A DNA stretch of 64,000 nt, from positions 1 through 64,000 of the forward strand of contig ONKX01000002.1 of assembly GCA_900318555.1 (NCBI GenBank), written 5' to 3'. Both the position numbers and the translations under genes were made by a program. The notes beneath the pieces were generated by a model. It saw only the letters and a program-made list of their open reading frames with translations, was not told the origin of the DNA and did no database searches. The stretch comes from an uncultured Prevotellaceae bacterium (GTDB lineage Bacteria > Bacteroidota > Bacteroidia > Bacteroidales > Bacteroidaceae). Of the stretch, positions 19,179 to 26,973 are shown piece by piece (the stretch's first letter is position 1; the number at the start of each line of letters is the position of its first letter).

Positions 19179-21310
19179 TCCGTTTCGTTGCGATACGGCA
19201 TCTCCAGTCCGTGATTCATCAGGTAAGCACCGCTGTAACTCTTACCCTCACAATCCATCGGCTGCAAGTCGATACGGTTCAGTTCGCGTACCTTATAATA
19301 TTTATTAGCATCGAGACCGGCCATCCGTACGCGTGGCAGGTGTTCGTTCTGGAACGACTCCGTCTTCCACCAGTAGAACACGGCCTTGTCCTGCTGGTCG
19401 GTGACATACATCAGCGACGCCAAACCTTTGCGGTCGTAGGGCGACACCAGACGGTAGATATTGCCGAACTGCACGATGGGGCGAATCTCCTTGTACTCGC
19501 TGATGGCCTTGCGGCAGAGTGCCTTCTCGTCGTCAGTCATATTTTTGGGTTGAATCTCCATACCCAGACGTCCACTCATGGCTACGTCGATGCGGTATTT
19601 CAGCGATGTCGTACGGAACACGGTATGGTTAGGCGTTGCGGAGATATGCGAGGCCATTGCAATAGCAGGGAAGAAATAGCTTGTTCCCCACTGCATGTAG
19701 ATGCGCTGCAGGGCGTCGGTGTTGTCCGAAACCCAGAACTCGTCGAAGTAGGGTAATATGCCCCAGTTGGCACGTCCGCCTCCTGAACCGCACGCCTGGA
19801 TGGTCAGTTCAGGATATTTCGCACGCACGCGCTGGCAAACTTTTTCCAGACCGCGATGATATTCAATGTAGAGGTGGCTTTGGTCGGTCATGGTCAGATA
19901 CTGCGAACCATGATTCATAATCGGCATGTTGGCATCCCACTTGATATAGTCTATCTCAGGATATTTCGTCATGAGCTCGTCCACCACGTTAAACACGAAG
20001 TCCTGCACCTTGGGATTTGCCATATCGAGCACCACCTGCGTGCCGCCACGTCCCAGCACGGGCTCGCGCTTCGGAGCCTTCACAATCCAGTCGGGGTGAG
20101 CCTCATACAGTTCACTGGTCGTATTGGCCATCTCGGGTTCAATCCAGATGCCGAACTTCACGCCGTTCTTCTTGGCGTCGCGTAACAGACCTTCGATGCC
20201 TTCGGGCAGTTTGTTCTTGTCCACCACCCAGTCGCCCAAGCTGGAGTTATCTACCTTGCGCGGATACTTATCTCCAAACCATCCGTCGTCCATCACAAAC
20301 AGTTCGCCGCCCATCGATGCGATATCATGCATCATCTGGTCCATGCCCTTTTGATTGATGTCAAAATAGACGCCTTCCCACGAGTTCAGCAGGATTTTGC
20401 GTTCCTTGTTGCCGTTGGCGAGCATATAGTTACGGCCCCATTTATGAAAATTGCGCGACACGCCAGAGAGTCCTTTGTCCGAGAACGACAGCGCCAGCTT
20501 CGGCGTTACGAATGTCTCGCCCTTCTTCAGGTGATATTCGGAATTGTCCTCGTTGATGCCCGCAAAGAAATAGTGATACTCTGTGTCGTCGGTGACCACC
20601 TTCAAACGGTAGTTGCCCGCATAGCACAGTGCGGCACCGATGACCTGTCCTGCGTTCTCCTGTGCCTTGCCGTCCAGCGAGAACATCACCTCCGCGTGGC
20701 TCGTATGCGCGTTGCGCGTGCCGTCCTTGTTCACTATCTGCTTCTGTCCGGCCGTCAGCGGTTCCTCTACCAGCCGTGCCTCGTTGGCCCACGAACCGTA
20801 GAAGCTCGACATCCATACGTCGCCCCTGCGGATGGGAACCATAGCCGAGGCAAATGTTGTCAGCGTCACCGGCTGCTTCTCGGTGTTGGTCACCTCCGAC
20901 CACATCTCGATGATGTCCTCGGCCGCGTAGGCTTTGTAGTTCAGCTTCACCACTGTGCCATACACGGGGTCCTTCATCGTGATGCTCACCGTGCCGTTTG
21001 CCTGTTCCCAACTGTCGCAGACCACTGCCGTCGACATGTTGCCGTCGCTGTGCTTCATGGCCAGCGCGGCCTCGGCGGGACAGTTCATGCCATACACGGG
21101 ATAGGCGTCCATCCGACCGTCGCGGGGAGTCTGCAGATGCTGCAATTCCTGCGCATCCAGTCGCAGTCCGTAATACACATACTGGGGCTGTCGGCCCTTC
21201 TCTACGTCCAATACCAGCGACGTGTTCTTTGTCTCTACAACCACCTGTGCGGCGTGGCTCGTCGCAGCCGTCAGCGCCATCAGGGTCAATGTCATTAGTA
21301 GTTTCTTCAT
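19124..21310 (-). CDS. Secreted GH36 alpha-galactosidase
   Basis: A 728-residue exported glycosidase hydrolysing terminal alpha-galactosyl groups, as in raffinose-type oligosaccharides or galactomannan side chains. Its signal peptide is MKKLLMTLTLMALTAATSHA. The central (beta/alpha)8 barrel shows DIASMGGELFVMDDGWFGD, FGIWIEPEMANTTSELYEAH, the nucleophile in IDYIKWDAN (D459) and the acid/base in VSDNTDALQ (D529). CGSGGGRANWGILPYFDEFW is also a family hallmark. I start at 21310 because the earlier ATG at 21334 is only about 5 nt from the TAACTTTG box. The gene is followed, with overlap, by the MATE exporter. Location beside the pectinolytic genes and a GH5 gene fits plant cell-wall degradation. 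Confidence 0.93.
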   Translation of the reverse strand: MKKLLMTLTLMALTAATSHAAQVVVETKNTSLVLDVEKGRQPQYVYYGLRLDAQELQHLQTPRDGRMDAYPVYGMNCPAEAALAMKHSDGNMSTAVVCDSWEQANGTVSITMKDPVYGTVVKLNYKAYAAEDIIEMWSEVTNTEKQPVTLTTFASAMVPIRRGDVWMSSFYGSWANEARLVEEPLTAGQKQIVNKDGTRNAHTSHAEVMFSLDGKAQENAGQVIGAALCYAGNYRLKVVTDDTEYHYFFAGINEDNSEYHLKKGETFVTPKLALSFSDKGLSGVSRNFHKWGRNYMLANGNKERKILLNSWEGVYFDINQKGMDQMMHDIASMGGELFVMDDGWFGDKYPRKVDNSSLGDWVVDKNKLPEGIEGLLRDAKKNGVKFGIWIEPEMANTTSELYEAHPDWIVKAPKREPVLGRGGTQVVLDMANPKVQDFVFNVVDELMTKYPEIDYIKWDANMPIMNHGSQYLTMTDQSHLYIEYHRGLEKVCQRVRAKYPELTIQACGSGGGRANWGILPYFDEFWVSDNTDALQRIYMQWGTSYFFPAIAMASHISATPNHTVFRTTSLKYRIDVAMSGRLGMEIQPKNMTDDEKALCRKAISEYKEIRPIVQFGNIYRLVSPYDRKGLASLMYVTDQQDKAVFYWWKTESFQNEHLPRVRMAGLDANKYYKVRELNRIDLQPMDCEGKSYSGAYLMNHGLEMPYRNETEWAKKNDWSSRVLLLETF

Positions 21311-21338
21311 TGTTCTTCTTGTTTTTGTATTCATTCGG

Positions 21339-21369
21339 CAAAGTTACGAATAAGTGAGCACAATACAAA
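21339..21369 (-). promoter_or_regulatory. Promoter of the GH36 gene, extended-module type
   Basis: Minus-strand TAACTTTG (21339-21346) is preceded by TGCTCACTTATTCG and a TTTG (complement of 21366-21369) with a 19-nt spacer. Confidence 0.7.
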
Positions 21370-21427
21370 ACAAAAAAACGATTTTTTTTGTTTTTATTGT
21401 CGAACGGTAGTAACTTCTCGCGAAGCG

Positions 21428-21459
21428 AAAAGGTACGAATAAGTGAGCAAAGAACCAAA
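21428..21459 (-). promoter_or_regulatory. Second minus-strand copy of the extended promoter module
   Basis: The minus strand reads TTTG, a 20-nt spacer containing GCTCACTTATTCG, then TACCTTTT (complement of 21428-21435). The last base deviates from the box. It is about 90 nt upstream of the first GH36 promoter. Confidence 0.55.
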
Positions 21460-21475
21460 GAAAAACGAGTTTTCC

Positions 21476-21507
21476 TTTGGTATTTCCCTCGATTTGTGCT
21501 ACCTTTG
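21476..21507 (+). promoter_or_regulatory. Promoter of the PagL-like gene
   Basis: TTTG (21476-21479), a 20-nt spacer and TACCTTTG (21500-21507). The ATG is only 8 nt beyond the box. Its -33 element forms a palindrome (ACCAAAG...CTTTGGT) with that of the opposed module at 21428-21459. Confidence 0.75.
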
Positions 21508-21515
21508 CGCCGAAA

Positions 21516-22658
21516 ATGAAACAAAGGCGACATTTTTTCGACAAAATAACCCTCCGACTGCGCACGCTGTTATTCATCAGTTTCGTGCTGACGGGCTCCC
21601 TGTCCGCATGGGCCGATACGACGTTCGTACATCGTGTGGAGGCCGACGTCGTACCCAGCATGGTGATACAGTCCAACAGCTATCTACGGGGTGCCAATCC
21701 GGAGGGAGAGAAAATTGAGAGCTCCATGCTCATGCGCCTGAAATACACCGTCCAGCAGTCCGGCAATCCCGAACGCATCGGTGCCTATCATGGCGTAGGT
21801 CTCGGCGTGCTAGCCATCAACCGCCAACTGGGCACGCCTCTGATGGCTTACATCGTACAGGGTGCACCCATCGTCAATCTCTCGCGCAACGTGTCGCTGA
21901 ACTACGAACTCAATCTTGGTGCTTCCTTCGGGTGGAAAGCCTACGATGCAGTGACCAACGAGGACAACCACGTGCTGGGCTCGCCTGTCAACGTCTATAT
22001 CGGCGCCGACGTCTTCCTGCGTTTCATGGTAGGACGTCACGTCGACCTGAATCTAGGCTATGGCTACACTCATTATTCCAATGCCAACCTGCGCATGCCT
22101 AACGAAAGTCTTCATGCTATGGGTGTCCGCCTCTCGGCAGCGTGCTATTTCGGTCGCGACGAAAACATCAGCCGCGCCTCGCTGTTTACGGCCGACCGTC
22201 CCGACAAGCGCTGGGTGACGGACGTCGTGCTCTATGGCGGCTGGAAGAAGAAAAGCCTCGCCCTGCCTGCCACCTTTGGCGTCGCCGGATTTCAGGTCAG
22301 TCCGATGTACCTTCTGAACCGTGCCTTTGCCATAGGTCCTTCCATTGATGCCGTTTACGACCATAGTGTCAACCTGACGACGACCGACGTCGATGGCGAC
22401 GGACAGTTCGAATACGAACAGCCGCGATGGTCGCGACAGGCGGCAGTTGGTCTGCAGGCCCGTGCCGAACTGAACGTTCCCGTGTTCCGTGCCAGCTGTG
22501 GCATTGGCCATTATGTCGGCGGATTTTCCACGTTCTACGAGACGCTGGCCATGAAGGTCGACGTCACCCGCCATTTCTTCCTGAATATCGGTTATTGCCT
22601 CTACAACTACAATTACACGAACAATCTGATGCTCGGCATTGGTTATCGAATACGCTAA
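21516..22658 (+). CDS. Acyloxyacyl hydrolase / PagL-like lipid A deacylase, outer membrane
   Basis: A 380-residue protein with an N-terminal export signal (basic start, then LRTLLFISFVLTGSLSAWA). The first half forms a beta-barrel-like pattern ending in LNLGYGYTHYSNANLRMPNE. This holds the PagL His-Ser dyad with Asn (H-x-S-N, near residue 188) that removes the 3-O acyl chain from lipid A in the outer membrane. The second half (about residues 225-380) is another set of amphipathic strands with no motif I recognise, roughly doubling the usual PagL length. The last residue pattern (MLGIGYRIR) fits an outer-membrane strand end. I choose the ATG at 21516, since upstream codons fall in the promoter. 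It converges with the GH5 gene, with a 3-bp gap. Confidence 0.78.
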   Translation: MKQRRHFFDKITLRLRTLLFISFVLTGSLSAWADTTFVHRVEADVVPSMVIQSNSYLRGANPEGEKIESSMLMRLKYTVQQSGNPERIGAYHGVGLGVLAINRQLGTPLMAYIVQGAPIVNLSRNVSLNYELNLGASFGWKAYDAVTNEDNHVLGSPVNVYIGADVFLRFMVGRHVDLNLGYGYTHYSNANLRMPNESLHAMGVRLSAACYFGRDENISRASLFTADRPDKRWVTDVVLYGGWKKKSLALPATFGVAGFQVSPMYLLNRAFAIGPSIDAVYDHSVNLTTTDVDGDGQFEYEQPRWSRQAAVGLQARAELNVPVFRASCGIGHYVGGFSTFYETLAMKVDVTRHFFLNIGYCLYNYNYTNNLMLGIGYRIR

Positions 22659-22661
22659 GCC

Positions 22662-24029
22662 TTATCTTACCAGTTTCCTTCCTTGTACAATGTAAATGCC
22701 CTTCGCCGTCGGCTCTCCTTCGGTGCGCATGCCCTGCAGGGTGTAGAACGTCCCCTCCTGCTGACGGGAGGGGACGACCTTAGGGTTTAGCGACGACTCC
22801 GACGGACGTGGATATACCTCGTTGATACCATCCATTGCATACGTGCCGAAGACCTTTAGGTTCGTGCGATCGACGATGGTCATACAACCCTTCGTGCCCT
22901 CCTGGCTGAGGAAGTTTGTGTCCCACGCCATCGGCACCATACCGCCCAGATCCTTACACAGCCGATGCAGTTCGCGATAGTGGGTCTTGATGCTGGCGTT
23001 GTGCTTCTCCTGACTCTCTTTGGGCAGCGACGACAGGTCACGCCAGTTGGCACCGAACTCGCCGATGACCACGGGATAACCCATGTCTACGAAGTTTGTC
23101 TTCATCATCTGCAATTGCTTTTTCATATCGCTTTCCTCACCGTATGTGGGGTTATGTTTTGAACCGCTCAGGTGATTGCCCTTGCCCCAATAATAAAAGA
23201 CGTTGCCCCACGACTCGTCCTTCTCCATGCCCCAGAAATTCCAGGGGTTATAGTAGTGTACCTCGATGGCCAGTTTACCTTCGACGACATCCGTCGGCAT
23301 CTTGCCCGCCATGAAGTTACACGTATGTTCGATGTTCGTCGCCGGACCCTGCACCACCAGCACGCGCTTCCCGTTGTTGCCGCCCGTAGCGCGAACGGCA
23401 TCCACAAACGTCTGGTTATACTGTATCAGGTTGTTCGTCGCAGCCTGATTCTCCGCGTTCGGCTCGTTCAGTCCCGCAAACATCAGGTGTTCGTCGTAGT
23501 CCTTGAAGGCCGTTGCTATCTGTGTCCACAGCGCCGCCAGTATCTCCTTGTTCTTTGCGATGGTCGCCGCGTCCGAATCTGCGATGTGGTTCTCCAGCCA
23601 TCCGCCGTCCCAGTGGTCGTTCAACACCACATACAGGCCGTCCCGTATGCAGTAGTCCACAATCTCCTTCACGCGCGCCATCCATGTTGCGTCAATCTCA
23701 TACGTCGCCGCATTGCTGATGTGGCCGTAAGCCCATGCACACGGGATGCGAATGCTCCGGAACCCCAGACTCTTCACATAGTCTATCACCTCCTGCGTGG
23801 TCTTCGTACCCTGCCAGTCGGTCTCGCCACCGAGCCCGCTCTTGTTGTTCAGGAAGTCTACTCCCCTCCATGTAGCCACGGCCTCCAGCGTGTTGCCCAG
23901 GTTCCAGCCCGGCGACATATCGTCAATCACTTCCCGCGCCGATCGGTCCATTCCGTCCTGCGCACTCATCTCCATTCCCATTGTCAGCAGACATACTGCA
24001 AGGATAGTAATACGTTTTAGTTTTTTCAT
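22662..24029 (-). CDS. Secreted GH5 family endoglucanase-type hydrolase
   Basis: A 455-residue retaining glycoside hydrolase. After the signal peptide (MKKLKRITILAVCLLTMGME, ending near MSAQ), MSPGWNLGNTLEA and SLGFRSIRIPCAWAYG start the (beta/alpha)8 barrel. HLMFAGLNEPNAEN contains the acid/base Glu and PVVIGEFGANWR the nucleophile Glu. The WNLGNTLEA opening resembles GH5_4-type endoglucanases/xyloglucanases; the substrate is inferred. The end (FYTLQGMRTEGEPTAKG then YIVQGRKLVR) is the short C-terminal tail seen in two other secreted proteins here. The start is set at the ATG of MKKLKR; an in-frame TTG about 60 nt upstream would place the promoter-like TACCTTCG inside the gene. Confidence 0.88.
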   Translation of the reverse strand: MKKLKRITILAVCLLTMGMEMSAQDGMDRSAREVIDDMSPGWNLGNTLEAVATWRGVDFLNNKSGLGGETDWQGTKTTQEVIDYVKSLGFRSIRIPCAWAYGHISNAATYEIDATWMARVKEIVDYCIRDGLYVVLNDHWDGGWLENHIADSDAATIAKNKEILAALWTQIATAFKDYDEHLMFAGLNEPNAENQAATNNLIQYNQTFVDAVRATGGNNGKRVLVVQGPATNIEHTCNFMAGKMPTDVVEGKLAIEVHYYNPWNFWGMEKDESWGNVFYYWGKGNHLSGSKHNPTYGEESDMKKQLQMMKTNFVDMGYPVVIGEFGANWRDLSSLPKESQEKHNASIKTHYRELHRLCKDLGGMVPMAWDTNFLSQEGTKGCMTIVDRTNLKVFGTYAMDGINEVYPRPSESSLNPKVVPSRQQEGTFYTLQGMRTEGEPTAKGIYIVQGRKLVR

Positions 24030-24095
24030 CATGCCGCGAAGGTACGAAAAAAAAGTGAACTGACCAAACATCAGCCCACTTTTTTTCAAATCTGC

Positions 24096-24179
24096 AATAC
24101 TCCGAAAGAAATTTCAAATACTCCAAAAGTAATTCCAATTACTCCGAAAGTAATTCCAATTACTCCGAAAGTATTGACT
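24096..24179. repeat. 21-bp-period tandem tract upstream of fmt
   Basis: Four units of the pattern ATTACTCCGAAAGTAATTCC(A), each 21 bp (three heptamers), with the outer copies more diverged. It lies between the divergent GH5 and fmt genes. Confidence 0.85.
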
Positions 24180-24225
24180 CTGACGCCTACTTCCGCTCGA
24201 AAGAACAAAGAAAAGTCCACTTTCC

Positions 24226-24257
24226 TTTGGTTCTTTACTCGCTTATTCGTATCTTTG
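24226..24257 (+). promoter_or_regulatory. Promoter of fmt, extended-module type
   Basis: TTTG (24226-24229), a 20-nt spacer ending CTTATTCG, and TATCTTTG (24250-24257); the ATG is 21 nt downstream. Confidence 0.8.
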
Positions 24258-24278
24258 CAGCATTAATTGAGAAAGACA

Positions 24279-25250
24279 ATGAAGAAAGAGGATTTGAGAA
24301 TTGTGTTTATGGGTACGCCGGAGTTTGCGGTGGAGACGCTGCAGGCGCTGGTGGAGAACGGATATAATGTGGTGGCAGTGGTGACACAGCCCGATAAACC
24401 TGTGGGCCGTCACCAGACGGAGATGCAGCCGTCACAGGTGAAGCAGTATGCTGTGGCGCACGGCTTACCCGTGTTGCAACCAGAGAAGATGAAGGACCCT
24501 GCGTTTGTGGAACAGCTCCGGTCGTACCGGGCTAACCTGCAGGTGGTCGTGGCGTTTAGGATGTTGCCGGAAGTGGTGTGGGCCATGCCTGAGTACGGCA
24601 CGTTTAACGTCCATGCGGCCCTGCTGCCCCAATATCGCGGTGCAGCGCCCATCAACTGGGCCGTCATCAATGGCGAGACGGAAACGGGTGTGACGACATT
24701 CTTCCTGGATCACGACATCGACACGGGGCGTATCATCATGAAGAAACCGTTTGCCATTCCTGACGATGCCGACGTGGAGTATGTGTATGACGGGCTGATG
24801 CATCTGGGTGCCGAACTGTGTCTGGAAACGCTGGACGCCATCATTGCGGCAGACGGCCATCCAGAAACGGTGGCGCAAGACAATGTGCTTGATGGTTTAG
24901 CCATCAAGCCAGCCCCCAAAATCTTCAAGGAGACCTGCGAGATAGACTGGACGAAAAGTGCCAAGCAGGTGTACGACTTCGTGCGCGGACTGAGTCCCGT
25001 GCCTGGAGCGTGGACGACGTTGGTCGCTGCCGACGGCAAGGAGACGGTGCTGAAGGTGTGGAAGACGCGCAAGACCGGTAAGCAGGGTAGGGGCGCAGGC
25101 ACGATCAGCATTGAGGGAAAGACGCTGTGTATCTCGGCACAGGACGAATTGCTGGAGATAGTGGAGTTGCAGTTGGCAGGCAAAAAACGCATGCTGGCGC
25201 GCGACTTTCTGAACGGCATGAAAGACGTGGAATCGTGCAAGATAAAATAA
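24279..25250 (+). CDS. fmt: Methionyl-tRNA formyltransferase
   Basis: A 323-residue cytoplasmic enzyme that formylates Met-tRNAfMet using 10-formyl-tetrahydrofolate. The N-terminal domain begins IVFMGTPEFAVETLQALVEN. NVHAALLPQYRGAAPINWAV (about residues 108-127) contains the catalytic Asn/His motif HxSLLPxYRGxxP in slightly changed form. ETGVTTFFLDHDIDTGRIIM gives the Asp of the active site. The C-terminal OB-fold domain has the FVRGLSPVPGAWTTL signature. I use the ATG at 24279 rather than the TTG at 24267. A tRNA-fMet substrate gene is present at 56478-56550. Confidence 0.96.
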   Translation: MKKEDLRIVFMGTPEFAVETLQALVENGYNVVAVVTQPDKPVGRHQTEMQPSQVKQYAVAHGLPVLQPEKMKDPAFVEQLRSYRANLQVVVAFRMLPEVVWAMPEYGTFNVHAALLPQYRGAAPINWAVINGETETGVTTFFLDHDIDTGRIIMKKPFAIPDDADVEYVYDGLMHLGAELCLETLDAIIAADGHPETVAQDNVLDGLAIKPAPKIFKETCEIDWTKSAKQVYDFVRGLSPVPGAWTTLVAADGKETVLKVWKTRKTGKQGRGAGTISIEGKTLCISAQDELLEIVELQLAGKKRMLARDFLNGMKDVESCKIK

Positions 25251-25325
25251 TTTTTCGTTTTTATATAATAAATGAGAAAATGTTGCGTTTTAATAGTAGA
25301 AATAACCCCAAAAACGATTCTGCCT

Positions 25326-25463
25326 ATGCAGCATTTTACTCAAGACGAATTTATGCCAAACCCCGCCACCATTCTGTTTTTGAAGCAGTTTGCGCGTATG
25401 TGTAATTCAAAAAAACAAGTGAATCATGGCTACAATGGTTTCACCGTCGCTCCTTGCAGCTGA
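25326..25463 (+). CDS. Candidate small protein (45 aa), unknown
   Basis: An ATG at 25326 opens a 45-codon frame starting MQHFTQDEFMPNPATILFLK and continuing QFARMCNSKK. The sequence is amphipathic and helical and resembles short Bacteroidales ORFs with a pattern like HFTxExFxPSxxTLxxIRxxAR that I recall but cannot verify here. It overlaps the rpe start by about 38 bp in another frame. It fills most of the 175-bp gap between fmt and rpe, which otherwise holds no clear promoter box. It could equally be non-coding leader sequence. Confidence 0.35.
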   Translation: MQHFTQDEFMPNPATILFLKQFARMCNSKKQVNHGYNGFTVAPCS

Positions 25464-26076
25464 CTTCCTGCATCTGGACAGCGAACTGGAAATGATTAAC
25501 CGCAGTGAGGCCGATTGGCTTCATCTGGATGTGATGGATGGCGTGTTCGTGCCCAACATCTCCTTCGGATTCCCTGTGCTTGAGGCTGTGGCCAAGAAGT
25601 GCAAGAAACCCCTTGACGTTCACTACATGATTGTCCACCCGGAGCAGTATATCCAACAGACTGCCAAGTTGGGCGCGATGATGATGAACGTGCATGTGGA
25701 GGCGTGTACCCATCTGCACCGTACCGTGCAGGAGATTCATCAAGCTGGCATGAAGGCCGGTGTGACGCTGAATCCTGCGTCGCCCGTGTCATTGTTGGAA
25801 GATATCATCTGCGACGTCGATATGGTGTTGCTGATGAGCGTCAACCCCGGTTTCGGCGGACAGAAGTTCATTGAGAACACCATTCAGAAGGCACAGCGAC
25901 TGCGTAAACTCATAGACGAGAGCGGTTCGAAGGCACTGATAGAGGTGGACGGCGGCGTACAACACGAGACGGCCCCACGACTGGTTAAGGCCGGTGTAGA
26001 CGTACTGGTGGCAGGCAGCTATGTGTTCCATAGCCCCACACCAGAGCAAGTCATCAGTGAACTGAGGGCGCTCTAG
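25426..26076 (+). CDS. rpe: Ribulose-phosphate 3-epimerase
   Basis: A 216-residue TIM-barrel enzyme that interconverts ribulose-5-phosphate and xylulose-5-phosphate in the pentose phosphate pathway. The signatures are SPSLLAADFLHLDSEL (residues 6-21), WLHLDVMDGVFVPNISFGFP (metal-binding His/Asp) and LLMSVNPGFGGQKFIENTI. IEVDGGVQHETAPRLVKAG carries the second catalytic Asp, and VLVAGSYVFHS is at the end. Length is normal. The stop codon is the TAG of the first TCTAGA unit of a 9-bp repeat tract. The gene converges with the ECF sigma factor gene. Confidence 0.96.
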   Translation: MATMVSPSLLAADFLHLDSELEMINRSEADWLHLDVMDGVFVPNISFGFPVLEAVAKKCKKPLDVHYMIVHPEQYIQQTAKLGAMMMNVHVEACTHLHRTVQEIHQAGMKAGVTLNPASPVSLLEDIICDVDMVLLMSVNPGFGGQKFIENTIQKAQRLRKLIDESGSKALIEVDGGVQHETAPRLVKAGVDVLVAGSYVFHSPTPEQVISELRAL

Positions 26077-26113
26077 ATAATCTAGATATTCTAGATGCTC
26101 TAGATGTTCTACA
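26072..26113. repeat. 9-bp-period tract of TCTAGA-containing units
   Basis: TCTAGA occurs at 26072, 26081, 26090 and 26099, exactly 9 bp apart, with a degenerate TCTACA at 26108. It includes the rpe stop codon and overlaps the sigma-factor stop. Each unit is itself palindromic. Confidence 0.85.
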
Positions 26114-26708
26114 GCTCCATGCTTAGCTGAATTTCGTGTTGCTTGGCCATGCGGCGCATGTTGATGATGGCATAGCGCATACGGCCAAGAGATGTGTTGA
26201 TGCTGACACCCGTGGTCTCGGCAATCTCCTTGAACGACATTTCCTGATAATAGCGCATATACACCACTTCGCGTTGCGGAGCGGGCAGCGAGTCCATGAT
26301 ATGGCGCACGTCGCGAAGAATCTGGGCGTTGACAAACTCGTTCTCGCGATTGAGGTCCATCACGTCATTATTCCTCAGCTTGCTCAGGTCGTTGTCGATG
26401 GTAGGTTCTATGACATGAACATTCTTTTGTTGACGATAGGTGTCCATGATGACGTTATGGGCAATACGCGTCAGCCAGAACGCGAACTTGCCGGAGTCGG
26501 TGTACTTACCCTCCTGCAATCTGGTGATGGCCTTGACAAACGTCTCTTGGAACACGTCGTTAGCTTGCTCGGGGTCGCGGACCACGAACAGAATGTAATC
26601 GTAGAGCTTTTTTTGATTGCGAGCTAATAACTCATCAAATGCCCTGTTGTCTCCTCCTGCATACTGCAAGGCCAACTTTTCGTCGGTCATGCTTGCATAA
26701 TTCTTCAT
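26109..26708 (-). CDS. RNA polymerase ECF-type sigma-70 factor
   Basis: A 199-residue sigma factor with region 2 at about residues 20-90: YDYILFVVRDPEQANDVFQE then TFVKAI, and the -10-binding FAFWLTRIAHNVIMDTYR. Region 4 is at about 135-190: LPAPQREVVYMRYYQEMSFK then EIAETTGVSINTSLGRMRYA, a helix-turn-helix. No anti-sigma factor gene is adjacent, so how it is controlled is unclear. The leader appears long: the nearest good -7 box on this strand is at 26865-26872, about 155 nt upstream of the ATG. It converges with rpe and is divergent from the kinase-nucleotidyltransferase fusion. Confidence 0.93.
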   Translation of the reverse strand: MKNYASMTDEKLALQYAGGDNRAFDELLARNQKKLYDYILFVVRDPEQANDVFQETFVKAITRLQEGKYTDSGKFAFWLTRIAHNVIMDTYRQQKNVHVIEPTIDNDLSKLRNNDVMDLNRENEFVNAQILRDVRHIMDSLPAPQREVVYMRYYQEMSFKEIAETTGVSINTSLGRMRYAIINMRRMAKQHEIQLSMEL

Positions 26709-26864
26709 ATTTTCTTCAATTTTTATGAAGTAGAGTTCTGTCGATAGGCAGTAAAATTTTGATGTTTGGTTATTAACTTTTATTTAGTGAGCGCCACCGA
26801 GTTTACTCGATTGGCCGAACGTTTTTAAAGTCAACGTCGTTAACTTTTTTTATTTTATCGTCTG

Positions 26865-26872
26865 CAAAAGTA
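26865..26872 (-). promoter_or_regulatory. -7 box TACTTTTG, probable ECF sigma gene promoter
   Basis: Minus-strand TACTTTTG. It implies a leader of roughly 150 nt before the ATG at 26708. No strong leader structure was identified. Confidence 0.5.
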
Positions 26873-26910
26873 TATATTTTTATCAAAACTGCCAAATATT
26901 TCGCTAAAAA

Positions 26911-26942
26911 ATTGTCATTTTGCCAAATTTTTCGTACCTTTG
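26911..26942 (+). promoter_or_regulatory. Promoter of the kinase-nucleotidyltransferase fusion
   Basis: TACCTTTG at 26935-26942 and ATTG at 26911-26914 with a 20-nt spacer; the ATG is 31 nt downstream. Confidence 0.7.
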
Positions 26943-26973
26943 TGCATAAATATTGCACATAAAAACAGAAAAT

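Noticed and set aside
20442..21533. 363-codon minus-strand frame overlapping the GH36 gene
   Set aside because: Same strand but out of frame with the clearly conserved GH36 protein; no domain and no promoter of its own.
24030..24089. TTG start for the GH5 gene upstream of MKKLKR
   Set aside because: It would translate through the promoter-like TACCTTCG and put 20 non-signal residues before a standard signal peptide.
26072..26113. TCTAGA array as a CRISPR or operator array
   Set aside because: Units are 9 bp without spacers, between convergent stop codons, so neither a CRISPR nor a promoter operator is likely.
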